Assembly (NCBI RefSeq): GCF_019550795.1
Contig: NZ_CP080545.1
Location: 4,498,001 to 4,562,000, forward strand
Source: Paenibacillus sp. sptzw28
GTDB lineage: Bacteria; Bacillota; Bacilli; Paenibacillales; Paenibacillaceae
Reading direction: 5' to 3'
Length of the DNA: 64,000 bases
The translations under genes were made by a program, and so were the position numbers. Of the stretch, positions 8,451-17,658 are shown one piece after another. Below the pieces are notes generated by a model. The model made no database searches. It was not told where the DNA came from and saw only the letters and a list, made by a program, of their open reading frames with translations. The stretch's first letter is position 1. Every line of letters starts with the position of its first letter.

Positions 8451-9381
8451 AGGAACAGAGGCTGAGACTTGCGAACAACTGCTGGTTAAATTTCGTGCTG
8501 CTCCTCGAGCAGCTAAAGTGGAAAAGTTAATGTTCTCGGGTGTCGGCAAACGTGATGTTTATAATATAACTGCGCCTTTCAACTATGATGGGGAAGAAGT
8601 TATCGTGGGAAGGGTTGAGGAACGCGACAGTGAGTTTTCGCAAGTGTTCTTCTTTACGCAAACAGACGAAGTTTGGAATCCGAGAGTGCATACACACACC
8701 TATAATTTGCAGGATCCTTTCATAACCATGATTAAGGGAGAGCTGATTTTTGGTGGTGTTGAAGTCATCACTGCAGCCGATAATTCCAATAAAATCGTTT
8801 CTTGGGTTACTCAATTTTACCGGGGGCTCAGTATCGATTCTCTATGTCACTTCTCCTCCGGTCCCGGCACAATGAAGGATATTCGATTAATTGAACTAGC
8901 CGACGGCAGAATCGGTGTTTTTACCAGACCGCAAGGAATTAGGGGCGGAAGAGGGCAAATTGGATTTACAATTATCCGTTCTTTGGAGGAGCTTGATGAA
9001 CAAACCTTTATCGATGCGGATATAATTCAAGACCAATTTGTCGCTGAAGAATGGGGAGGCGCGAACGAGGCGCATTTATTGAAAAATGGTCTTGTTGGTG
9101 TCCTGGGACATATCGCTTGTTTCGATAACCAAAAGAATAAGCATTACTACTCTATGGTTTTTTCAATAAATCCCGAGACATGTGAGAAAACGCCCATTAA
9201 AATCATAGCGGCGAGAAGCGATTTTCCGGAAGGACCCGAGAAACGGCCTGACCTTGAAGATGTAATATTCAGCGGCGGGCTTATACGGTTAAATAATGGC
9301 CGGGCAATGCTTTCAGTAGGGGTTAGTGACGCCGAAGCTTATCGAATTGAGATTCCGGATCCTTTTATAGAGTATGAATAG
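8440..9381 (+). CDS. DUF1861 family beta-propeller protein
   Basis: A 313-residue protein with the DUF1861 pattern: FSGVGKRDVYNITAPF near residue 29, VGRVEERDSEFSQVFFF, HTYNLQDPF, and RPQGIRGGRGQIGF around the middle. The fold is a five-bladed propeller of the GH32/43/68/130 kind. No signal peptide is present. The ATG at 8440 is preceded by CAGGGGGAC. The longer frame starting at 8380 would lie inside the HTH gene and is rejected. DUF1861 genes are often found with mannoside phosphorylase and mannose genes, which fits the manC/GT4 arm opposite. The activity is not known from sequence. Confidence 0.75.
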   Translation: MIVEGTEAETCEQLLVKFRAAPRAAKVEKLMFSGVGKRDVYNITAPFNYDGEEVIVGRVEERDSEFSQVFFFTQTDEVWNPRVHTHTYNLQDPFITMIKGELIFGGVEVITAADNSNKIVSWVTQFYRGLSIDSLCHFSSGPGTMKDIRLIELADGRIGVFTRPQGIRGGRGQIGFTIIRSLEELDEQTFIDADIIQDQFVAEEWGGANEAHLLKNGLVGVLGHIACFDNQKNKHYYSMVFSINPETCEKTPIKIIAARSDFPEGPEKRPDLEDVIFSGGLIRLNNGRAMLSVGVSDAEAYRIEIPDPFIEYE

Positions 9382-9447
9382 TGTTAAAATCCTGAAAAAA
9401 GTCTATCTGGCTGATAGAATAAAAAATTTAATGTTCTTGCTCTCAAT

Positions 9448-9500
9448 TTGACAAGATCTTATGGTCGTGGTATGATCTTAATTGACAAGAAATTATGGTC
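9448..9500 (+). promoter_or_regulatory. Promoter with a direct repeat before rplY
   Basis: TTGACA (9448-9453), a 17-base spacer and TATGAT (9471-9476) make a near-ideal SigA promoter. The 19-base block beginning TTGACAAGA and ending TTATGGTC occurs twice, at 9448-9466 and 9482-9500, differing at two central bases. The second copy lacks a matching -10. A tandem binding site or duplicated promoter is possible. Confidence 0.7.
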
Positions 9501-9523
9501 AAAAGAGAGCAGGAATCAAAATT

Positions 9524-10102
9524 ATGAGTAAAACCATTCAATTAAGCGAACGAGCCGGCACATCAAAGTCCATTATGAAGCAAGGAAGAAAGTTGGGACG
9601 AATTCCGGCTGTGTTATATGGGATAGGAAAAACAACGGTTTCAGTCGAAGTGAATGAGAAAGAAGTACTGGAAGTGCTTAGAAAAAATCCGCGAGCCATT
9701 CTGCAGGCTGCGATACCGGGTTCGGGTGTTCTTCCGGTACTAATTCAAAACGTGCAACGGGAAACGTTGACCGGCAAGCTGGTTCATATTGACTTTCACC
9801 ATGTGAACATGAACGAAAGCATGAACAGCATGGTCAAGATTCATTTTTACGGTGAACCAACCGGTGTGAAAGCAGGCGGAGTCCTTCAGGTGGAGATGTA
9901 TGAAGTCGAGGTTCAATGCATGCCAGATCATCTGCCCTCTTCCATGGAAGTCGATGTGAGCGGACTTGCAATCGGCGATCAACTACTCGTTTCCGATCTG
10001 GTCTTCCGGGACGGAATCGAAGTACTGTCTGACCCGAATTCGGTCATGATCCAGATCAAGACCGTTCATGAGGAAGCGCTGGAATCGTCTGAAACTGCCT
10101 GA
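9524..10102 (+). CDS. rplY: 50S ribosomal protein L25 / general stress protein Ctc
   Basis: A 192-residue two-domain L25 (TL5/Ctc type). The N-terminal 5S rRNA-binding domain has GRIPAVLYG at about residues 27-35. The C-terminal beta domain has VPVHF-like and PSSMEVDVSGL segments. AGGA 9 bases upstream supports the ATG at 9524. Frame extension to 9482 runs into the promoter repeat. Ctc binds 5S rRNA in the large ribosomal subunit and is stress-induced in Bacillus. Here it is monocistronic, behind a strong vegetative promoter. Confidence 0.9.
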   Translation: MSKTIQLSERAGTSKSIMKQGRKLGRIPAVLYGIGKTTVSVEVNEKEVLEVLRKNPRAILQAAIPGSGVLPVLIQNVQRETLTGKLVHIDFHHVNMNESMNSMVKIHFYGEPTGVKAGGVLQVEMYEVEVQCMPDHLPSSMEVDVSGLAIGDQLLVSDLVFRDGIEVLSDPNSVMIQIKTVHEEALESSETA

Positions 10103-10125
10103 CCCAAGAAACAGACAAGACAGGA

Positions 10126-10857
10126 CTATGCATAAAAAGGATTGGAAATGAATCGGACTTCTTCAGGTGCATTTCCCATTGCAATTCCTAGTCCGGCATA
10201 TTCAATCATGTCTAAATCATTATAAAAATCACCAATCGCAATCATCTCGGACGGATTGATTCCATACAATTCGAGGATTTTTCTCAGACCATTGGTCTTA
10301 CTGGTCTGATGGTGAACGTACTCTTTGAAAAATTCGGCGTTCGCTCTTATTTTGATTTTCGATGGTAAGGTCATATTTTGCCAACCGTTAACTCGGTTCT
10401 CATCATCAATAGTGAGTTTCATTACGTTCTCCTTTAATTGCATAACATCATGATGGATTGTGTAACGAATCTCATACTGTTTGCATTTATCCACCTGATA
10501 GGGACTCATTAACTCTACGTAATGATTGAAAGCTGTTGTCAAAGAGAAATGGATATCATTTTGTCGGCAGAAGCTAATTAACGGCGAAATTTCTTCGATG
10601 GTAAATGAATGCTCGTGTACGATTTCTTTCGTCCGATTATTAATCGTAACAGCTCCATCGTTTGAAACTAAAATTCCTTGAAAATCAAGAGCTTGGATAA
10701 TTCGTTCTGTCTGCATGTAATATCGTCCAGTCGCAATCACGACCTGAATCCCGGCGTCCTGTGCCTTTTTAACTGCTTCAATGTGTTTTGCAGATAACTG
10801 ACTCTGACTATTCAACAGTGTGCCATCAAGGTCTAAGGCAACTAATTTATAACGAAT
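10126..10857 (-). CDS. Cof-type HAD-IIB phosphatase with an apparent ATT start
   Basis: A haloacid dehalogenase-type hydrolase of about 243 residues. The catalytic motif ALDLDGTLL is intact only if reading begins upstream of the first ATG/GTG/TTG. Motif II is VIATGR, and motif IV is IGDFYNDLDMIEYAGLGIAMGNA. In frame with the DxD motif there is an ATT at 10855-10857 followed by codons for RYKLVALDLDG, which is exactly where family members have Met-Arg-Tyr-Lys. AAAGGTGGG lies just upstream, and a stop codon lies further upstream. So either an ATT initiation codon is used, as in infC, or ATG mutated to ATT. Starting at the TTG at 10815 would delete the catalytic Asp residues. Substrates of the family are sugar phosphates or FMN-like compounds. 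Confidence 0.75.
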   Translation of the reverse strand: MRYKLVALDLDGTLLNSQSQLSAKHIEAVKKAQDAGIQVVIATGRYYMQTERIIQALDFQGILVSNDGAVTINNRTKEIVHEHSFTIEEISPLISFCRQNDIHFSLTTAFNHYVELMSPYQVDKCKQYEIRYTIHHDVMQLKENVMKLTIDDENRVNGWQNMTLPSKIKIRANAEFFKEYVHHQTSKTNGLRKILELYGINPSEMIAIGDFYNDLDMIEYAGLGIAMGNAPEEVRFISNPFYA

Positions 10858-10937
10858 GTCCGTTCACCCACCTTTGAGATGTTAACCAAGCCGTTCAGCT
10901 GGCTGCCTTTTCAACATTTTACATTAGAAAGAATGAA

Positions 10938-11411
10938 CTACTCCTGTATTTCAATATCATTATCCTTACACCATTCTCTTACTAATTCTCTTATCTTGTT
11001 TTCTTTGTACTTATACCATTGTCTATCGATATCATGTTCAATTATCCCATCTTTAAATCTCCGAAAGGCTCCCCTTCCTTGAATGGATTCATACAGTTCG
11101 TCCCTAATTAATTGATTATCGATTGTCCCTATGAATTCTTCCATGATTTCATACTCGTTGTATTCGTTTCTTAATGTATAATCGACATAGATCCCATCCT
11201 CATCCTCCATAATGCTTATTGCTTGCTTTATATTTCCCCTCTGCCATTCCGGAAATTTCTCGAGTGGTATTTCATCTTCCGCCGCCCTTATTTCTTCACG
11301 AGTTAATGTAATAACTTCTGCTGTTCGAGTATTTATATATGTAAAAGTATCATCAATTTGAACCTCGAGTTCATCAATTAGCTCATCAATCTTAACAGGT
11401 ATGACATTCAT
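10938..11411 (-). CDS. UPF0158 family protein
   Basis: A 157-residue acidic protein matching UPF0158: VKIDELIDELE near the start, YINTRTAEVI, and a C-terminal FRRFKDGI with YKYKENKIRELVREWC. AAGGA with an 8-base spacer supports the ATG at 11411. Two earlier in-frame ATGs (11420, 11417) lie on the ribosome site itself. Function is not known for the family. Monocistronic. Confidence 0.8.
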   Translation of the reverse strand: MNVIPVKIDELIDELEVQIDDTFTYINTRTAEVITLTREEIRAAEDEIPLEKFPEWQRGNIKQAISIMEDEDGIYVDYTLRNEYNEYEIMEEFIGTIDNQLIRDELYESIQGRGAFRRFKDGIIEHDIDRQWYKYKENKIRELVREWCKDNDIEIQE

Positions 11412-11546
11412 CCTCATCATCCTTCCTTTCTTTAGAGTAACATTTTACTCAATGATACATTAAAGCTGCCTTACTGCCTACTTTCTATTTGCCGAATCGG
11501 CCGCGTCTCACTTACTGAGCAATTTCGGGCCACAAAATGCAATAAA

Positions 11547-11568
11547 GCCACCGAACGATTCGGTAGCC
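11547..11568 (-). terminator. Terminator downstream of the VOC gene
   Basis: On the minus strand GGCTACCGAA and TTCGGTGGC form a hairpin followed by TTTATTGC, about 110 bases after the VOC stop codon. Confidence 0.65.
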
Positions 11569-11675
11569 TCAAGATATTATTGCACTATTATACGATTTCA
11601 CACCAAACATCATAATGCAGCGTATTGCGGGAATTTTCATTCGTCGAACAGGGACGCAAGTTATCCTTTATGCTT

Positions 11676-12101
11676 TTAACTTTGGATTTCAGTATAAATT
11701 TGAAAGGTCACACCGAATTTGTCAGTTACATCACCAAAACCTGGGCTAAAAGGGGTCTCTTCAAAGGGCATATTAACTTGACCGTCTTGCCGTAGGGCTT
11801 CAAAAAAACGTTTGGATTTTTCCAGGCTGTTAGTTGAAATGCAAATTGTGACCTGTTTGCCCTTTGGAATAGACGAACCAGTTGGAGCATCCGAAAACAT
11901 GAGTTCCGATTCGCCAACTCGTAACTTTGCGTGTGCCACAAGATTCATTAAATCATCAGTGAAAGTATCAGGCATTTCCGGCATGTCTCCGTAAGTACTT
12001 ATTGTGAGGACTTCGGCATCTATTGCTTGTTCATAAAACTGAATAGCTTCCCTTGCGTTCCCTTCCATGTTTAGATAAGGGGTAAGTTTTACTGTCATCA
12101 T
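11676..12101 (-). CDS. VOC family protein, PhnB-like
   Basis: A 141-residue single VOC/glyoxalase-fold protein of the PhnB (DUF3332-like) type: LTPYLNMEGNAREAIQFYEQ at the start, MNLVAHAKLRVGESELMFSD, and a C-terminal FGVTFQIYTE. AAGGAG with a 6-base spacer selects the ATG at 12101 rather than 12122. The glyoxalase metal ligands are not conserved, as is common in PhnB-like proteins, so this is more likely a binding or uncharacterised enzyme domain. Monocistronic, with its own terminator. Confidence 0.8.
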   Translation of the reverse strand: MMTVKLTPYLNMEGNAREAIQFYEQAIDAEVLTISTYGDMPEMPDTFTDDLMNLVAHAKLRVGESELMFSDAPTGSSIPKGKQVTICISTNSLEKSKRFFEALRQDGQVNMPFEETPFSPGFGDVTDKFGVTFQIYTEIQS

Positions 12102-12180
12102 GATCAACTCCTTTTTTTTCAATCATAGCTTATAAATAATGCTTTGATTTCTTTTAGATTGCTATGTTGTATTGAAACAG

Positions 12181-13476
12181 CTATCTTTCTGCTAGAATTT
12201 TATTGATACTTGCCAATTGGATACAAACACATAATATCTCGATTGATTTCTCTAGTTCTTTCAAAGATGGAAAGGTAGGGGCTATGCGTATATTACGGTC
12301 GCGCAGGTCCTTGCCGTAAGGAAAAGTCGCTCCGGCCGGAGTCAATGTTACACCGGCATCGGCTGCCATTTTTACAACGATCTTGGCACAACTGTCCAAT
12401 GTATTCAGACTAATGAAGTATCCTCCATTTGGTTTGTTCCAGGTTGCAATATTCTTCCCGCCCAGCTCTGAATCTAATTTATTTAGGACCATCTCAAATT
12501 TGGGTCTAATAATAGCTGCATGTTTTTCCATATGACTTCGTAAATGATCAATATCCTTCAGAAATCGGAAATGCCTTAGCTGGTTAATTTTATCGGGACC
12601 AATTGTCTGGACAGCAATCTGTTTCCTAATATAATTTATGTTTTCAACACTTGCCGCCATAGCAGCAACACCGGCTCCAGGAAAAGTAACCTTGGAAGTA
12701 GAAGTAAATATAAAAACACGGTCAGGATTTCCGGCCTCTTTACATGCACTTAGGATATTTTTCAAATGATCGGGTTTGTCAGTCAAATGGTGTACAGTAT
12801 ACGCATCATCCCAAAAAACTCTAAAATCCCTTTCCTTCGTCTGCATATTGGCAAGTCGGTCAACAGTCTGATCCGAATAAGTGATTCCATCAGGATTGCT
12901 ATATTTTGGAACGCACCATATTCCTTTAATCGTATCATCTTGACTAACAAGCTTTTCAACTGCATCCATATCCGGCCCATCATTAAGCATATCCACTGCG
13001 ATCATCTCAATATTTGATAGTTCACATATAGCAAAATGTCTGTCGTAACCCGGACTTGGGCATAAGAATTTAACAGTCGAATGTTTTCCCCAAGGCAGTT
13101 CGCTGCCATAAACACCGTGAAGCATCGCTCTGCTTACAGTATCGTGCATCAGAGTAAGACTTGAGTTCCCCCCAATTATGATTTCATTTGAACTAACTCC
13201 AAGTATTTGTGAAAATAACTCCTTAGCTTCGGGTATCCCATCAACACCACCATAATTAAGACAATCCGATCCGTCAATGGCCTTTAAGCTGTCACTGGAT
13301 GTGACTATATCAAGCATGCTTTTGGAAAGTTCAAGCTGTTCAGGACAAGGTTTTCCTCTGGACATGTCCAATTTCATTGTCTGATTCTTATACTCAGCAT
13401 ACCTTTCTTTAAGAGACACATAATGTTTGTTTAATTCAGCTATATTCATGTTCAAAAAATCAGTTTTATTCCCCAT
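12181..13476 (-). CDS. PLP-dependent aminotransferase, MocR-like/type Ic aspartate aminotransferase
   Basis: A 431-residue fold type I aminotransferase. LDMSRGKPCPEQLELS opens the substrate region, LNYGGVDGIPEAKELF follows, IIGGNSSLTLMHD binds PLP phosphate, and FTSTSKVTFPGAGVA contains the Schiff-base Lys. PNGGYFISL and a C-terminal RIAPTFP with Arg complete the site. This motif set fits the type Ic aspartate aminotransferase group (PF12897) rather than AspC. There is no N-terminal DNA-binding domain, so it is a stand-alone enzyme. GGGAGAG precedes the ATG. Confidence 0.85.
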   Translation of the reverse strand: MGNKTDFLNMNIAELNKHYVSLKERYAEYKNQTMKLDMSRGKPCPEQLELSKSMLDIVTSSDSLKAIDGSDCLNYGGVDGIPEAKELFSQILGVSSNEIIIGGNSSLTLMHDTVSRAMLHGVYGSELPWGKHSTVKFLCPSPGYDRHFAICELSNIEMIAVDMLNDGPDMDAVEKLVSQDDTIKGIWCVPKYSNPDGITYSDQTVDRLANMQTKERDFRVFWDDAYTVHHLTDKPDHLKNILSACKEAGNPDRVFIFTSTSKVTFPGAGVAAMAASVENINYIRKQIAVQTIGPDKINQLRHFRFLKDIDHLRSHMEKHAAIIRPKFEMVLNKLDSELGGKNIATWNKPNGGYFISLNTLDSCAKIVVKMAADAGVTLTPAGATFPYGKDLRDRNIRIAPTFPSLKELEKSIEILCVCIQLASINKILAER

Positions 13477-13679
13477 GCACCAGCTCTCCCGTCAGAGAAA
13501 AGATTATTGACATTGATGGCATTAGCCAGCCCGTTAAAGCTTAACTACAGCTAATTATAACGAGGGCAATAATATAAATAAAATTAACATTTGTGATATC
13601 AGATATAAATCAAATTAATGTATGGATGGCGGATGACTGATTCATTCCGCGTTAGCGACGTGGGCTATCAGCACCGTCT

Positions 13680-14654
13680 CTAAAACGAATAATATACCTC
13701 TTTCCCTTCAAGAAAATCCCGACAAAGCGTGTTGCATATTTTTGAAGCGTGCTCTTTTATCCAGCCGTTCCTCTCAGAATCGTTAATAAAAAATACATAA
13801 CTAATGAAAATATCCATAAATATTTGTCCTTCAATGTACCGAATCTCATCAAACGAAAAGCTTGTTTTAGAAGCATAACCATCCAAAAACGTTTTTCTCA
13901 ATTCACTTTTCAGCATTGAAAAAGCACTGCCCAAATCAAACAAATAGTATCCGTAACCAAATAAGCAATAATCGATTAAGGAAGGATTTTGTTCAGAAAC
14001 AATGACATTACCCAATTGAAAATCAGCATGAATGTATCCCCATGAGTTTTTCCTAGAGTCCAGTTCTGCTAACTGTTCTTTGACTATGGATAGAACGCTA
14101 TTAATAACATCATAATCCTCCTGATTGAGGACAGCATTGTTTGTGGCCTGTCGAAGTTCTGTTAACGCTTCATCGATCCTATTGGCATTGTAGACTGGTC
14201 TATGCAACTCCAATGGCATTAGAGTTTATGATAATCCATGTAACCGGGCGACATTTTCTCCTAATCTATATATAATTTGATCTATGCTGTCTTCATTTAG
14301 GGTAAGAGTGGAGCCTTCGATCCATTCTAGAAGAGTTGCAAAACTGGCGCCATATTGATCAGAAATATATTCAGTAACCAATTCACCTTCTTGATTTACA
14401 ACAGGCCTCTGAATTTTCAGTATGTTTTTTTGATCTATTTCTCGAAGAAAAACCATTTCTGACTGCAATCCATCCCGGGTATGTTGTAAGCCTGAAAGCC
14501 CGTCAGATATTGGTTTATGTATACGTAACAAGTACTTCCTGTTATCAGGCTTGTTTGTCACTCTAAATGTAATATTTTCATTATGTCTAATGAATTCAAT
14601 GATCGGCTCGATGAACGAATAGTGCAACAATACTTTCTGAGCTTCAATTATCAC
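13680..14654 (-). pseudogene. Aminoglycoside-phosphotransferase-like kinase interrupted by a stop codon
   Basis: Two open segments lie in the same reading frame: 14654-14229 encodes the N-lobe (ITFRVTNKPDNRKYLLRIH with the ATP-site Lys) and 14225-13680 the C-lobe (GYIHADFQLGNVIV with the HxDxxxxN brace, then SLIDYCLFGYGYYLFDLG). They are separated by a single TAA at 14226-14228 between VARLHGLS and TLMPLELHRPVY. One base change (for example TAT to TAA) explains the break. The C-lobe alone has an ATG at 14219 but no good ribosome site and would lack the ATP-binding lobe. The whole is about 325 residues, normal for the family. Not functional unless the stop is read through or is a sequence error. 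Confidence 0.8.
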
Positions 14655-14790
14655 AACACTTCTCTCCTTCCGGTCCGGAACTTCTTATATATTGTAACAG
14701 TTGCTCGTTGTATTTTGTTGGAATAAATAACTATATTTAAATGATCCGTTTTTCTTCCTGATTTATCATGCCTAGGTACAGCAGAAAAAG

Positions 14791-14820
14791 CCGCTTGCCT
14801 GCATATGAGCAAGCAAGCGG
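14791..14820 (-). terminator. Terminator of the GH10 xylanase gene
   Basis: On the minus strand CCGCTTGC and GCAAGCGG form the stem, followed by CTTTTTCTG. It lies about 50 bases past the xylanase stop codon. Confidence 0.75.
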
Positions 14821-14871
14821 TCCATATGTCAACCAACCCCATGGCCGAGTTTTAACGCCACCCTCGCCTTT

Positions 14872-17532
14872 CTACTCCGCTTCCGCCAGCTTCAATAGTC
14901 CGTATCCGGAAGTATTCTGATATGACTGACCGGATATATCGTTCCATATCGCGACGCTGTCACGGTCTCCGTCTCCGTCCTCGTCATTATTGACCTGGAG
15001 GTCGAATCCAATCGTATCGCCAGCTTGCGGCGTTCCGGTCCAGGCGATGGACGCTTCCACCACGTAGCCAGCAGCCGTCAACTGAACAGCGGAGATCAGA
15101 TTCCCGCTCAGAGACGCCGGATTGACAGTCCGTTCGTTATCGAAGTTGATCCGATACTGCCCGTCGTCCGGTTCGAAAAAGCCGGTCTTGGCATTATTCG
15201 AGTCAATGAAAATTTCCACCGAATCCTGCTCCCAAGCATTGGCGCTCCGTTTCGACAGCAGCGCGTCAGTTACCTCGGCCAACACGTACAAGCGCCCGTC
15301 GTCCCACAGCGTCCGGACCTTCGCCGTCGAGCCGCTCGATCCGATGACCCAACGGTCGGTTGCGACTGCATTCGCTCCGTTCCACACCGCATCGATGCTG
15401 CCGTCGATGACAGGCGTTCCCTCAACGGCCGTTGTAATTCGAGGCCCTTCGACCAGCATCAGCACGCCGAACTTGGAGGTGTCGGTATCCTGCGAGCCGG
15501 TCGTATCGTTCCACGACGTCTTCGTCTCAACGTCTCCCGAACGGTCGACAAGCCGCACATCGAATCCTAGCTCCCCGCCGTCAATCGGAATCGCGGCTTC
15601 GATGCGGTATCCGCCTTCGATCTTGACCGCCTTATAATCCGCTGGCTCATGCGGGTTCGCGCCGGAGCGCCGGAACGTATATTTCTTGTCGTCCGCCTCG
15701 TAAGCGGTCGTTTTGCCGTTGTTCCCGTCGATGTAAACCTCCACCGCATCGTTACCGTTCACCGTCGTGTCGAACACGTCGACCGATACATACAGGTGAT
15801 CCGCATCCCACAGCGTTCTAAATTCGGCGGCGGATTCGCCGGCCTTCAGTACGGGCACGGGCGCTATCCGGCCCCAGTCCTCTTCCAGCGTGCCGTCGAC
15901 ATTCGCGCTGCCGGCGGCGGCTGCCGCATGCTTGATTTCGACCGGTACCTTGCCAGGGTCGACGAGTCCCCAATACGCATATTTCGCCTGGAGCCGCTCA
16001 TCGAACAGCAGAGGCCAGTTATTGCGCGTGACAGGGAACGTGCGGAGCCAACTGTTTCCATCGTCCTTGCCCCAGAAAATGACGGCGGTAATTTGGTCCT
16101 TATACTTTTTGAACACGTCGAAAATTTCCTTGTAGCGGTGAGCCTGCCTAATCTGCAGGTCGACCGGGAACGAACTCCAGGAATCCGTACCGTTCGTATA
16201 ACTGCTCATATCCATCTCGGTAATCTGCTGCTCGACGGCGAGATCGGTGAAAGTGCGGATCGTCGCATCAATTTCCTGCACCGACGGATTTTGAATATCG
16301 ATATGCATTTGGTGGCCGACGCCGTCCACTGGAATACCCTTATCCTTCAGACGCTTGATCAAATCGTGCAAAAATTGCCGCTTAAGCGGCTCGTGCGTGT
16401 TGTAATCGTTGATGTAAAGCTTGGCAGCCGGATCCGCTGCATGCGCATATTCGAACGCCTTCTCGATATATTCTTCTCCGGCGATCTGATACCACAGGCT
16501 GCCCCGCATGCCGCCCGGCTGTGAAGGGTCGATAACTTCATTAACGACGTCCCACGCGTAAATACTGCCCTTGTACCGTTCAACCACCGTGTCAATATGT
16601 CGCTTCAGCCGCTGCAGCAGCAGTTCCTTGCTTGCGAGGCTGCCGTTTGCGTCGTGAAATACCCAGTCCGGCGTCTGGCTGTGCCAAACGAGCGTATGGC
16701 CGCGAAAGTCAATGCCATTGTCGACGGCAAAATGGAAAGCTTTATCCGCGCGCGTAAAGTTGAACTGCCCCTCCTGAGGCTCGGTGGCGTCCCACTTCAG
16801 CTCGTTGCCCGCCGTCAAGCTGTTGAAATGCTTCTTGAGCAGCTGCGCGTCCGGTCCGTCCGGATCGGCGATTTCCGATACGAGGAACGCCGATCCTAGT
16901 TTAAAGTCGCCCGCAAACACATCCTTAAGCGACGGAATGTCCTTTTGGATTTCGATCGGCACCGGATCAGGACTGCGCTGAATGAGAAAATCGTCCACAT
17001 AAAAAGCGAGCGTCGGATTCGCGAACGATTCGAAATAAACGGAGACCTTCTCGGACGACTCGAGAAGCTTGTATTCGCCCGTCAGCTTCACCCAACCGCC
17101 GGCGGCTGCCTGTCCGGAGGCGACACCCTCGTAATAAGTGGAACCTCCTGCCGTCCGCTGGATCGTCATCGATACAGAGGTGTTGGCCGACCCTGCGGAC
17201 AAGCGCAGCCAGGCTGATATCGAATACGTCTTGCCGGCTTCCATAATCGGCGTCACATCGAGCTGCGGGCCGTGCCATCCCTGCGTTCTTCCCTCGACCT
17301 GAAGACCGTATGCTCCCGTGTGCGCCGCCGGGGCTGCCGCCGTCAGAATCTCCGAGCCGCCGCGACCGTACCAGCCTTGAACCGTACCATCTTCAAAGTC
17401 AGTCGCGATTGCGCCCGGAAGGACTGCTTCCGCACTCGCCCGTTTCGGCAGTTGGCCGAACGTCAAAGACAGCATGGCAAGGATAATAGCCATCAAGATC
17501 GAACCTTTGCGTTTGAATCCCTTTATCTTCAT
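14872..17532 (-). CDS. Secreted multidomain GH10 endo-1,4-beta-xylanase
   Basis: An 886-residue secreted enzyme that cleaves internal xylan bonds. Residues 1-35 are a signal peptide ending ASAEA. Residues about 40-195 form a CBM22/CBM4_9-type module (DFEDGTVQGWYGRGG to FYVDDFLI). Residues about 200-535 are the GH10 barrel, with HTLVWHSQTPDW, acid/base Glu in AWDVVNEVID, VDGVGHQMHI and nucleophile Glu in ITEMDMS. Two C-terminal CBM9-like modules (about 545-705 and 710-886) repeat the RTLWDDxxLYV pattern. No SLH or sortase anchor is present, so it is free in the medium. GGGAGAGG precedes the ATG. The antisense strand of this GC-rich gene carries many spurious frames. Confidence 0.92.
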   Translation of the reverse strand: MKIKGFKRKGSILMAIILAMLSLTFGQLPKRASAEAVLPGAIATDFEDGTVQGWYGRGGSEILTAAAPAAHTGAYGLQVEGRTQGWHGPQLDVTPIMEAGKTYSISAWLRLSAGSANTSVSMTIQRTAGGSTYYEGVASGQAAAGGWVKLTGEYKLLESSEKVSVYFESFANPTLAFYVDDFLIQRSPDPVPIEIQKDIPSLKDVFAGDFKLGSAFLVSEIADPDGPDAQLLKKHFNSLTAGNELKWDATEPQEGQFNFTRADKAFHFAVDNGIDFRGHTLVWHSQTPDWVFHDANGSLASKELLLQRLKRHIDTVVERYKGSIYAWDVVNEVIDPSQPGGMRGSLWYQIAGEEYIEKAFEYAHAADPAAKLYINDYNTHEPLKRQFLHDLIKRLKDKGIPVDGVGHQMHIDIQNPSVQEIDATIRTFTDLAVEQQITEMDMSSYTNGTDSWSSFPVDLQIRQAHRYKEIFDVFKKYKDQITAVIFWGKDDGNSWLRTFPVTRNNWPLLFDERLQAKYAYWGLVDPGKVPVEIKHAAAAAGSANVDGTLEEDWGRIAPVPVLKAGESAAEFRTLWDADHLYVSVDVFDTTVNGNDAVEVYIDGNNGKTTAYEADDKKYTFRRSGANPHEPADYKAVKIEGGYRIEAAIPIDGGELGFDVRLVDRSGDVETKTSWNDTTGSQDTDTSKFGVLMLVEGPRITTAVEGTPVIDGSIDAVWNGANAVATDRWVIGSSGSTAKVRTLWDDGRLYVLAEVTDALLSKRSANAWEQDSVEIFIDSNNAKTGFFEPDDGQYRINFDNERTVNPASLSGNLISAVQLTAAGYVVEASIAWTGTPQAGDTIGFDLQVNNDEDGDGDRDSVAIWNDISGQSYQNTSGYGLLKLAEAE

Positions 17533-17658
17533 CTATAACACCTCTCCCTTAAAAATGTTCATCAAGTTCCATATTAAACCGCCCCTGCTTGGGGCTGCTT
17601 TGCTTCAAGTTCCGGGCACCTATTGTGAACGGAATGATTGGACTGATCGTGACAATGA

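Noticed and set aside
9482..9523. TTG at 9482 as start of L25
   Set aside because: It falls in the second promoter repeat and adds residues not found in the family; ATG 9524 has the ribosome site.
14651..14842. Open frame of 63 codons upstream of the broken kinase gene
   Set aside because: It contains the xylanase terminator hairpin, has no recognisable domain, and its end overlaps the kinase start.
15649..16524. Long open frame of 291 codons on the plus strand
   Set aside because: It lies wholly antisense to the GH10 xylanase, whose motifs are unmistakable. GC-rich codon bias opens the opposite strand.
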